DNA of 64,000 nucleotides from Thiosulfatimonas sediminis (lineage in GTDB: Bacteria; Pseudomonadota; Gammaproteobacteria; Thiomicrospirales; Thiomicrospiraceae), in the NCBI RefSeq assembly GCF_011398355.1, contig NZ_AP021889.1:124001-188000 (forward strand). Direction: 5' to 3'. Positions 54,823 through 62,625 of this stretch are shown in pieces. The notes under the pieces were generated by a model. The model had not been told where the DNA came from and did not search any database. It saw only the letters and a program-made list of their open reading frames with translations. The position numbers and the translations under genes were made by a program. Within the stretch, counting starts at the first letter, position 1. Each line of letters begins with the position of its first letter.

Positions 54823-55824
54823 ATGCGTAATGAGTTGATTGACCCATTTAACCGAAAAATTGAATATGTGCGTGTTTCCGTCACCGACTTATGTAACTAC
54901 CGTTGTGGTTACTGTATGCCGGAGCAAGGCGTGCATCCTGATGGTCATCATAAAGAGTACTTGTCTTATGAAGAATTAGCGCGAATCATTAAAGTCTTTA
55001 CTAAGTTAGGCGTGAGCAAAATTCGTTTAACGGGTGGAGAGCCCTTGGTTCGTAAGCGTTTGCATGAACTCGTGGAAATGATTAAGCCATACGAGGGGTT
55101 GGAAGACATCGCCTTATCCACCAATGCGCATTATCTTGACCGCGAAGCGGAAGCTTTAGTTAAGGCAGGCGTCAACCGCTGTAATATCTCGATTGACTCA
55201 CTTCGTCCGCAGCGCTTTAAAAACATCACGCGCGGTGGTGATTTGGAAAAGGTGCTTGCTGGCGTTGATAAAGCATTGGAAGTCGGCATGAAGCCGGTGA
55301 AATTCAATATGGTGGTGATGAAAGGCACTAACGACGACGAAATCGAAGCGATGGTCGATTACGGTATTGAGAAAGGCGTTGAAGTGCGTTTTATTGAAAC
55401 TATGCCTATTGGTCCTGCCGGCGTATCGATGATGGATCAGCATTATGCTGCCGAGAAGATTTTGAAACGCATCAAAGCCCATGTCGGTGCCGATTTGCTT
55501 CCATCAACAGACCGTTCCGATGCCGGTCCGGCAAGAAATTTTCATATTGCTGGAACCAATGCCCGTATTGGTGTCATCTCTGCCGTCTCTAACCACTTTT
55601 GCGATACCTGTAATCGTGTGCGTCTAACCGCTCGCGGGGTCTTGGCTTTGTGTCTTGGGCAAGAAGATTCGGTCGATTTGCGTAGTCCATTACGCGACGG
55701 CGTCAGCGATGAGGAATTAGAACAAATCATCATCGCGGCCATCGCCAAAAAACCAGAACGTCATTTCTTTAGAGAAAACGTTCACAATATCGAATTCAGA
55801 CAAATGGTTCAGCTTGGCGGTTAA
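54823..55824 (+). CDS. moaA: GTP 3',8-cyclase
   Basis: 333 aa. Radical-SAM cluster cysteines in CNYRCGYC (24, 28, 31); the second iron-sulfur cluster in FCDTCNRVRLTARGVLALCLG; the C-terminal GG tail is present (QMVQLGG). First step of molybdopterin synthesis, with MoaC. Leads moaA-moaD-moaE, then moeA. Confidence 0.96.
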   Translation: MRNELIDPFNRKIEYVRVSVTDLCNYRCGYCMPEQGVHPDGHHKEYLSYEELARIIKVFTKLGVSKIRLTGGEPLVRKRLHELVEMIKPYEGLEDIALSTNAHYLDREAEALVKAGVNRCNISIDSLRPQRFKNITRGGDLEKVLAGVDKALEVGMKPVKFNMVVMKGTNDDEIEAMVDYGIEKGVEVRFIETMPIGPAGVSMMDQHYAAEKILKRIKAHVGADLLPSTDRSDAGPARNFHIAGTNARIGVISAVSNHFCDTCNRVRLTARGVLALCLGQEDSVDLRSPLRDGVSDEELEQIIIAAIAKKPERHFFRENVHNIEFRQMVQLGG

Positions 55825-55850
55825 GCCAGCAAATTAACGAGGATAAGAAG

Positions 55851-56099
55851 ATGTTAAATATTCTGTATTTTGCCAGTTTCCGTGAAGTATTAGGCCAAGC
55901 GCAAGAGCAAATGCCAGCTGATTACAACACCGTTGAATGTCTACTAAAAGCATTGGCTGAACGTGGTGAAGCGTGGCAGCAAGCTTTATTGCATAATCAG
56001 AACCTGCAAATCGCGGTTAATCACGATGTCGCTAATCGCAGCACGGCGATTAAAGCCGGTGATGAGGTGGCTTTCTTCCCTCCAGTAACAGGAGGCTAA
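55851..56099 (+). CDS. moaD: Molybdopterin synthase small subunit
   Basis: 82 aa, ubiquitin-like fold. ILYFASFREVLGQAQEQM at the start and the essential C-terminal VAFFPPVTGG, whose last glycine carries the thiocarboxylate sulfur. Works with MoaE. GAGG stands before ATG. No moeB-like activating gene is in the window. Confidence 0.94.
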   Translation: MLNILYFASFREVLGQAQEQMPADYNTVECLLKALAERGEAWQQALLHNQNLQIAVNHDVANRSTAIKAGDEVAFFPPVTGG

Positions 56100-56102
56100 T
56101 TG

Positions 56103-56582
56103 GTGACGAATCCAGAACCGATGTTTCCCCACATTCGAATTTGTGAAGAGGATTTTGACTTAACCACCGAAGCGGCAAATTTGCGTGCCGGCCATAAAGA
56201 TATCGGTGCGGTGGTGACCTTTGTCGGCACGGTACGCGATATTAACGAAGGCGACGAAGTGTCCATTCTGGAATTGGAACACTATCCTGGGATGACTGAA
56301 AAAGCGCTGGAAAAAATCCGTTTGGAAGCGCATCAGCGTTGGCATCTCGAAGCCAGTCATATCATCCACCGTATCGGTAAAATGTATCCGTGTGATCAGA
56401 TTGTGATGGTGGCCGTTGCCAGTCGTCACCGTGAAAATGCGTTCCATGCGGCGCACTTTATTATGGACTACCTAAAAACCAACGCCCCTTTCTGGAAAAA
56501 AGAAACCCTGCCGGATGGCTCTGAGCGTTGGGTGGATGCGAGAGTGTCGGATAAAGAGGCGGAGTCGCGCTGGGCTAAATAA
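56103..56582 (+). CDS. moaE: Molybdopterin synthase large subunit
   Basis: 159 aa from GTG 56103. Family segments GAVVTFVGTVRDINEG, LELEHYPGMTEKAL, HRIGKMYPCDQIVMVAVASRHRENAF and FWKKETLPDGSERWV are complete. It converts precursor Z to molybdopterin with MoaD. The AGGAGG site overlaps the moaD stop and stands 7 bases before GTG; TTG 56100 and ATG 56121 are alternatives. Confidence 0.94.
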   Translation: MTNPEPMFPHIRICEEDFDLTTEAANLRAGHKDIGAVVTFVGTVRDINEGDEVSILELEHYPGMTEKALEKIRLEAHQRWHLEASHIIHRIGKMYPCDQIVMVAVASRHRENAFHAAHFIMDYLKTNAPFWKKETLPDGSERWVDARVSDKEAESRWAK

Positions 56583-56730
56583 TGGCCTTTTTACGTGACT
56601 TTTTTGTTGGATAGCGGGCTCCGCTACTCATGTATTCGCAGATAGACTCCGTTGCTCGCCAGCCAATTCAAGTTCGAGCAAAATACTCATTTTTGATAAT
56701 CAAATTAAACCAAGTCAATCGAGTTAAACC

Positions 56731-57939
56731 ATGAAAACTTTTGATGAAACACTTTATGCCTTGCTGAATGACGTGCAGGTGACGACCAAAACTGAAACCA
56801 TCAATGTTGCCGATGGTCTGTACCGCATTTTGGCAGAAGATATCGTTTCTAGCGTGAATGTGCCGCCGCATGATAACAGTCAGATGGATGGTTACGCCTT
56901 ACACAGTTTTGATTTGGAGCATGCCGATACTTTTCCTGTCAGCCAGCGTATCGCCGCCGGCGCAGTGGGAACGGAGTTAGAAAACGGTACCGTTGCTCGT
57001 ATCTTTACCGGCGCGCCGATTCCGCCGGGAGCCAATCAGGTGGTGATGCAGGAAGACACCGAAGAGGTGGATGGTCAAATTCGCATAAAAGTCAAAGCCA
57101 ATCCGAACGAGAATATCCGTAAGAAAGGCGAAGACATTCAAGTCGGACAAACCATTCTCAAAGCCGGTACGCGTCTGCGTCCGCAGGAATTAGGTTTAGT
57201 CAGCTCGATCGGCATTGGTGCAATTAAGGTTTATCAGCCGCTGAAAATCGCCACTTTTACCACGGGCGATGAGTTGTTGGAGCCGGGCGAAGCACCGCAA
57301 GAAGGTAAGATTTATAACGCCAATCGCTATACCCTCAGCGGCTTGATTCCGCAGCTTGGTTTTGAACTGATTGACCTAGGTCGGGTGGAAGATACGTTGG
57401 AAGCCACCGTTGATGCGATTGCCAAAGCGGCTGAGCAAGCGGATGTAGTGATGACCACCGGTGGTGTTTCGGTGGGTGAAGAAGATCATATCAAACCGGC
57501 GATTGAGCAGTTGGGTAGCCTTTACACTTGGAAGGTGAAGATGAAACCGGGTAAACCGCTGGCGTACGGCAAGATTAAAGCGCAAAAAGGCACGATTCCT
57601 TTCTTCGGCTTGCCGGGCAATCCGGTGTCGGCGTTTGCCACCTTCAAATTGTTTGCGCGTCCGTATTTAATGAAAATGCAAGGGGCTAGCCAAATCAAAA
57701 CCAATCCGATTTGGTTGGCCGCCGATTTTGATTGGCCGAAAGCCAATTTTCGTCGCGATTTTTTGCGTGCACGCATTACCAACAAGCGACAAGAGTCGGT
57801 CATCGAAATTTATCCGCAGCAAGGCTCTGGTGTGTTGATGTCCGCTTCTTGGGCGGAAGGCTTTGTGGTGATCCCGGAAGATACCACGATAGCTAAAGGT
57901 GATAAGGTCGCTTTCTATCCGTTCAGTACGTTTGTATAA
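56731..57939 (+). CDS. moeA: Molybdopterin molybdenumtransferase
   Basis: 402 aa. DNSQMDGYALHSFD, RIFTGAPIPPGANQVVMQED, TTGGVSVGEEDHIKPA and FFGLPGNPVSAFATFKLF are the MoeA signatures. It inserts molybdenum into adenylylated molybdopterin. It follows moaE by 148 bases, perhaps on the same transcript. Confidence 0.96.
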   Translation: MKTFDETLYALLNDVQVTTKTETINVADGLYRILAEDIVSSVNVPPHDNSQMDGYALHSFDLEHADTFPVSQRIAAGAVGTELENGTVARIFTGAPIPPGANQVVMQEDTEEVDGQIRIKVKANPNENIRKKGEDIQVGQTILKAGTRLRPQELGLVSSIGIGAIKVYQPLKIATFTTGDELLEPGEAPQEGKIYNANRYTLSGLIPQLGFELIDLGRVEDTLEATVDAIAKAAEQADVVMTTGGVSVGEEDHIKPAIEQLGSLYTWKVKMKPGKPLAYGKIKAQKGTIPFFGLPGNPVSAFATFKLFARPYLMKMQGASQIKTNPIWLAADFDWPKANFRRDFLRARITNKRQESVIEIYPQQGSGVLMSASWAEGFVVIPEDTTIAKGDKVAFYPFSTFV

Positions 57940-57963
57940 GAATTGAGCTAAGCCTTAACGAAC

Positions 57964-57995
57964 AAAGCCGCAGTAATGGCGTTTACTGCGGCTTT
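57964..57995 (+). terminator. Terminator of moeA
   Basis: AAAGCCGCAGTAA and TTACTGCGGCTTT, perfect stem; T-rich sequence follows. Confidence 0.8.
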
Positions 57996-58020
57996 GCTGT
58001 GTTTATTTCTTTTGGGTTTA

Positions 58021-58284
58021 TTAGTTAGCGTAGGGTATCGGCTCTCTCGTCATGGTTTGCGTTTGAGTACGGGTCTGAGTCTGAGCCATGGTTTTATCGC
58101 CATTACCTTCTTTTGAGCCTTTATATTGATGTTTTTTCTGTTCGCCGCTCCCGCTGTGGTCGGCTGACTGGCTGTTAGAGCCTTTATATTGGTGTTGTTG
58201 TCCTGAGCCATTGCCGGCAAAAGCCGTGCTGGCGAACAGTGCGGTGATAGCGGTTGTGATCGCAATTTTTTTTATTGTTTGCAT
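58021..58284 (-). CDS. Small secreted protein with HQYKGS repeats
   Basis: 87 aa. Signal peptide residues 1-23 (IAITTAITALFASTAFA). The mature part is hydrophilic, with HQYKGS twice (near residues 31 and 52) and a TQTRTQTQTMTR tail, and no cysteine. No family recognised. AAGGAG stands before ATG 58284; the longer frame from 58320 lacks one. It lies on the opposite strand between moeA and moaC. Confidence 0.7.
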   Translation of the reverse strand: MQTIKKIAITTAITALFASTAFAGNGSGQQHQYKGSNSQSADHSGSGEQKKHQYKGSKEGNGDKTMAQTQTRTQTQTMTREPIPYAN

Positions 58285-58395
58285 GGTTTTTCTCCTTTGT
58301 GCGGTAGGCATTATCGGCAAACAAAATGAATTTAAACTGAAAAATCTGCATTTAATGCGTATAAGTGCATTGAATTACGTTAAGGAGAATTTTAA

Positions 58396-58887
58396 ATGGC
58401 GAATGAACTAACTCACTTGGATGAAAAAGGGCAGGCGCGTATGGTTGATGTCAGCGCAAAAGATCATACCGAGCGTGAAGCGCGGGCGATGGCAGTGATT
58501 AATATGTTGCCGCAAACCTTAGCGATGATTGCCCAAGGAAAGCATAAAAAAGGTGATGTACTGGCAACGGCGCGTATTGCCGGCATTATGGCGGCGAAAC
58601 GTACGCCAGATATTATCCCGATGTGCCATCCGTTATTATTGACCTCGGTAAAAGTGGAACTGACGCCAAATTTCGAGAATAACTCGGTGGAAATTATCGC
58701 TATCTGTAAATTGGTCGGCCAGACCGGTGTTGAGATGGAAGCCTTAACCGCCGCAACGGCTGCCGCACTAACACTCTATGATATGTGCAAAGCGGTTGAT
58801 AAAGGCATGGTGATTGACCAGGTGCAGTTGTTGGAAAAGAAAGGCGGTAAGTCAGGGCATTGGTTGCGAACGGGTGACCAAGTTTAG
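58396..58887 (+). CDS. moaC: Cyclic pyranopterin monophosphate synthase
   Basis: 163 aa. [53 protein letters not shown] and [20 protein letters not shown] are all present. It turns the MoaA product into cyclic pyranopterin monophosphate. AAGGAG precedes ATG. The GIY-YIG gene overlaps its end by 14 bases. Confidence 0.96.
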   Translation: MANELTHLDEKGQARMVDVSAKDHTEREARAMAVINMLPQTLAMIAQGKHKKGDVLATARIAGIMAAKRTPDIIPMCHPLLLTSVKVELTPNFENNSVEIIAICKLVGQTGVEMEALTAATAAALTLYDMCKAVDKGMVIDQVQLLEKKGGKSGHWLRTGDQV

Positions 58888-59164
58888 TTCAACAACAGCA
58901 AGTTGGCAGGTATATTTACTGCGTTGCGCCGATAATACCTTGTATTGTGGGGTGACCAATAATTTGTCGCGTCGACTGAGGCAACATAATGGTGAGCTCA
59001 AAGGGGGCGCGCGCTATACCCAAATGCGTCGTCCGTGCCGATTGGTCTATCAAGAAGCGTGTTCTAATCGGCAAACCGCTTGTCAGCGCGAATATGCGAT
59101 CAAGCAACTTCCCAGACGCCTGAAAGAGAGCTTGCTGGCTGATTACACTGGTTTTGAGTCATAG
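58874..59164 (+). CDS. GIY-YIG domain protein, YhbQ-like
   Basis: 96 aa from GTG 58874. [20 protein letters not shown] is the GIY-YIG motif; RRLRQHN and [16 protein letters not shown] follow, as in the UPF0213/YhbQ group. These are single-domain nuclease-fold proteins of unclear job. It overlaps moaC by 14 bases and the convergent GGDEF/EAL gene by 22 bases. Confidence 0.82.
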   Translation: MTKFSSTTASWQVYLLRCADNTLYCGVTNNLSRRLRQHNGELKGGARYTQMRRPCRLVYQEACSNRQTACQREYAIKQLPRRLKESLLADYTGFES

Positions 59165-61458
59165 ATTGCTGGATGCTTAGCTTGGGGTTTATCCAAATAA
59201 TAGCCTTGCCCCATGTCGATGCCCAAATCATAGCAAGCCCGCAGCGTAGCAGGGGTTTCGATAAATTCAGCGATGGTACGCTTGCCTAAGCCTTTCGCGA
59301 CCATCACCATACTCTCCACAAATAGACGGTTTTCACGGGAGCTATCCAAGTTCCGAATAAAAGTGCCGTCGATTTTTAACACATCTACTTTTAGATGTTT
59401 CAGGTAGGCAAAAGAGGCGAAGCCGGTGCCAAAATCATCCAAGCAAAGTACGCAGCCGATGTCATGCAGGGCATTGATAAAGGTGATGGCGTCTTGAATA
59501 TCCGCAACGGTTTCGGTTTCGGTTAGCTCAAACTGGATGCGTTGCGGTGCGACTTGATAATGCGCCACTGTGGCTTTGATAAAATCAGGCAAGGAAGCGT
59601 CCGCAAATGAGCGACCAGATAAGTTGATGGCAATATCTGGCATATCAGGATGTCCTGCCAACATTGCGATGCTATGTGTAATCACGTAACGGTCGATGAG
59701 AATAATCTGTCCGTTCTTCTCGGCAATTGGGATAAATTCGTTCGGATAAATTAACTTGTTAGTGTGCTTGTCTTGCAAGCGAATCAGTACTTCTAAATGA
59801 TGAATCTGTTGTGTGGCGCAGTCGTAAATCCCCTGAAAATGAAGCTCAAAGCGTTCATTTTCCAACGCGCTTTCAATCGCTTCTGTCCAAGTTAAACGCG
59901 CTATTTCTTGATCCAAGCGAGTGTCGTTTGGATTATAGATGGCAAACGTATTTTTGCCCTTGGCTTTGGCGTGATACATGGCGATATCCGCGTGTGACGG
60001 TAACATTCTCGGATCGCTACTTAAGTGCGGATAGAAAGAGATGCCGATGCTGGTGGTTAGGCGAATCTGTTGTGTGCCAAAGTCGTGGTGACTGTTTGCT
60101 AAGGCGTTGATGATGCGCTGCGCCAGTTGTTCCGCTTCGTTTTGATCGTTCACAATTGATAGCAGCGCAAATTCATCGCCGCCCAGACGGAACAGCCATT
60201 CATCTTGGCGCTTTAAGGAGCGCATGGTATTGGCGACAGCAATCAGTGCTAGGTCTCCGCGAGCGTGTCCAAAATTATCGTTAATTAATTTAAATTCATC
60301 GAGATCGAAAAACAGCAGTGCCAGCAATTGATTGCGGCGTTTGGCATGCGCTGCCATGCTTAGGAGTTGAGGTTCAAAACCGTGTCGATTATTTAGGCCG
60401 GTCAGCGGGTCATAATTGGCCATCTGAATTAGGTCATTTTCCATTTTTTTCTGTTGAGTAATGTCTTCAAACACCCACAGATGACCGTTGCCGGAATGGT
60501 TTTGTTTCACGAGCATATGCGACTGTAAGATGGTTCGTCCATCTGACAGGGTGCATTCAGAACGCTGTTCGCCAGAACGATTCACGTTAAGTTCTTGATG
60601 CGCGACCACGTGCACGGGGGCGTGTTCAATAATGCTTTCGCGCGATTTCTGATAAATTGGCGTTTCTGGGTTTAGGCACCAGATTTCAAAAAACTGCTGA
60701 TTATGGTATTCAATCATTTTGTCGGCGTTTTCAAATAAGATACCGACATTCATGGTGTCGAGCAGAGAATGCAGGCGGTTTTGTTCCAGTTCGACAAGGA
60801 GGCTGCGTTGTTCAATCGATTGGCGTAAGGCCTCAAAACTTTGGCCGAGGATGCCGATCTCGTTTTCACCCAATTTGGGCACCGGGGTTTGATAGTCGCC
60901 GCGAAGCATCTTTTGGCTTGCTGCTTTAAGTTGATGCAGTTCTTTGGTGAGTAAATTCATCAATAAACTGGTTAGCAGGATGGTGAGTATAATCGCTAGG
61001 GTGGTGAGCACGATCATTTCTTCGCGCAGCTCTTTTTTGAGGACGGCGTATTGTTTAAAACTGAGTTGGTAGTCAATTGTACCAACCGTTTCGCCGGCGA
61101 TAATGAGAGATACCTTGTCGTTAAAGCTTTTGCTGTCGGCCTGTTTTTCCGTTATCTGGTGTTGAGCTGCGACGAGATTGAGCGCCGCGTCACGCACCTC
61201 AATCGAGCTTAATTCCGGATGATTGGCCGCGATTTGGGCGAGCTGCGAATTAAGGTTAGCGTAGTCTTGTGTGAAAACTAGGGGAGCCAGTGAGATGTTG
61301 AGAAACTCAGAAAATTGTTGATGAATATTGTGCTTTTCTTTTTCAGAAAAATGGCTGATGGAGTCGTTAATATTCATGATTAACAGTAAGAGCAGCAGCA
61401 ATAAGCTGCCGCTAATCGCCATATTGATTCGGTTGGATAATCCGGAAAACCTTCTCAT
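59143..61458 (-). CDS. Membrane GGDEF/EAL c-di-GMP enzyme with PAS domain
   Basis: 771 aa. Two membrane helices (about 12-30 and 147-168) frame a periplasmic sensor region; then HAMP-like (about 165-220), PAS (about 230-345), GGDEF and EAL. The GGDEF motif is intact (FRLGGDEFALL); the EAL part has EVLIR, NLSG, ELTE, DDFGTG, KIDG and AEFIE, so the metal and base residues remain. The I-site position reads RQDE instead of RxxD. Its ATG overlaps the stop of the PhnD-like gene by 4 bases, suggesting that protein supplies its signal. Confidence 0.9.
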   Translation of the reverse strand: MRRFSGLSNRINMAISGSLLLLLLLLIMNINDSISHFSEKEKHNIHQQFSEFLNISLAPLVFTQDYANLNSQLAQIAANHPELSSIEVRDAALNLVAAQHQITEKQADSKSFNDKVSLIIAGETVGTIDYQLSFKQYAVLKKELREEMIVLTTLAIILTILLTSLLMNLLTKELHQLKAASQKMLRGDYQTPVPKLGENEIGILGQSFEALRQSIEQRSLLVELEQNRLHSLLDTMNVGILFENADKMIEYHNQQFFEIWCLNPETPIYQKSRESIIEHAPVHVVAHQELNVNRSGEQRSECTLSDGRTILQSHMLVKQNHSGNGHLWVFEDITQQKKMENDLIQMANYDPLTGLNNRHGFEPQLLSMAAHAKRRNQLLALLFFDLDEFKLINDNFGHARGDLALIAVANTMRSLKRQDEWLFRLGGDEFALLSIVNDQNEAEQLAQRIINALANSHHDFGTQQIRLTTSIGISFYPHLSSDPRMLPSHADIAMYHAKAKGKNTFAIYNPNDTRLDQEIARLTWTEAIESALENERFELHFQGIYDCATQQIHHLEVLIRLQDKHTNKLIYPNEFIPIAEKNGQIILIDRYVITHSIAMLAGHPDMPDIAINLSGRSFADASLPDFIKATVAHYQVAPQRIQFELTETETVADIQDAITFINALHDIGCVLCLDDFGTGFASFAYLKHLKVDVLKIDGTFIRNLDSSRENRLFVESMVMVAKGLGKRTIAEFIETPATLRACYDLGIDMGQGYYLDKPQAKHPAIYDSKPV

Positions 61459-62327
61459 TCCACTTGTTCCTTGCGGTGCTCTGGATTAAGCATTCCTAAT
61501 TCATTCAAAAAGGCATCCAGTTGCGGCATGTCCTGTGGTGTTTGTGGGCGTCCGCCTTGTAAACCTTGCGCGCTAAAATAACCTTTCCCAGCAGCGGTCG
61601 TATCAAAGGTGAGGAAGGCGTGTCGTAACAGAGTGATTTTTTCTTTGCCAAGGCGTTTATGCGCCATGAGGGCAAAGCCCGGAATGTATTCTGATTGGAA
61701 CAGCTTGATTAAAGTGTCCTTGCCGGCAAGTTTGCCGTTTTCCCAAATGGGTTTGCCAAAGCCGGCCAACGGGTAAATTCCATTAATGACCGCCAGCATG
61801 GCGCTTTGATGTGAATTGGTTTCGATAATGTCAATGTCAATGCCGGGGCGCAATCCCGCTCGAATTAAGGCTTGGCGGCTTAAGTAGTTTACGATGGCCG
61901 TACGTGGCGGCAGAATAATTTGTTGTCCGGTAAAGTCTTGCAGGCGTTTTGCCGGGTGTGCTTGATTGGTGACAATGACCGCATAAGATTGGTTGCGAGT
62001 AAAGCCAAGCCATTCGTATTGTCCGCTCAATTCCGCTAGCCTGCCCATGTGCGGTGCCGCAAGTATAATATCGTAGGTTTCGGCACGAATGCCGGCACTG
62101 AAGCGGGCAAAATTAGGGGCGCTAATAAAATGTATCGGAGTTTGCAGAACATCTGAAAAATGCGTTTTCAGTGGTTGATGAGCCTGAATTAGATGGGGGG
62201 GCGTGGCATATGGAAACAGCGCCATATTCAGACTGGGTGGTGTCTGTTGGGCGTGTGCTAAGCCGTTGAATAACAGTATGAATAACAACGTCATGTGTAG
62301 CGAATGCCGAAGCTTAAGCATTTTCAT
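61455..62327 (-). CDS. PhnD-like periplasmic substrate-binding protein
   Basis: 290 aa. Signal peptide residues 1-26 (ending AHA). LNMALFPYATPPHLIQAHQPL, DIILAAPHMGRLAEL and LPPRTAIVNYLSRQALIRAG match the phosphate/phosphonate-binding PhnD-like family. No ABC transporter genes accompany it; it is translationally coupled to a GGDEF/EAL enzyme, so it likely senses a ligand. The ligand is unknown. Confidence 0.82.
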   Translation of the reverse strand: MKMLKLRHSLHMTLLFILLFNGLAHAQQTPPSLNMALFPYATPPHLIQAHQPLKTHFSDVLQTPIHFISAPNFARFSAGIRAETYDIILAAPHMGRLAELSGQYEWLGFTRNQSYAVIVTNQAHPAKRLQDFTGQQIILPPRTAIVNYLSRQALIRAGLRPGIDIDIIETNSHQSAMLAVINGIYPLAGFGKPIWENGKLAGKDTLIKLFQSEYIPGFALMAHKRLGKEKITLLRHAFLTFDTTAAGKGYFSAQGLQGGRPQTPQDMPQLDAFLNELGMLNPEHRKEQVE

Positions 62328-62556
62328 GATAAAGGCTCACTAAAATTGAGGGCAGAAGCGTATTTCATTTGGTTGCGAGCTAACCATTTAGCGATCGCCT
62401 ATCCTAGGATTTAAATTGCGTTTGATGGGTTGCGTATTCAAGCAATGCCATGTCTATAGAGGGGTTATTCTACCCTAGTTTGTATACGGGTAAAGCCTTG
62501 TCTGGCTTGTTATGCAGGGATGGGAGGTTCTTCTGGCGGGGTGTTTTTTGTGGGAC

Positions 62557-62592
62557 AAAAAAAAGCAGCCGAGTCGAAACTGCGGCTGCTTT
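62557..62592 (-). terminator. Terminator of the DEAD-box helicase gene
   Basis: AGCAGCC (62564-62570) and GGCTGCT (62584-62590); on the minus strand it ends in eight T. Confidence 0.85.
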
Positions 62593-62625
62593 CATTTTTA
62601 CGTGTTTTGTTCGCTTAGCGAGATA

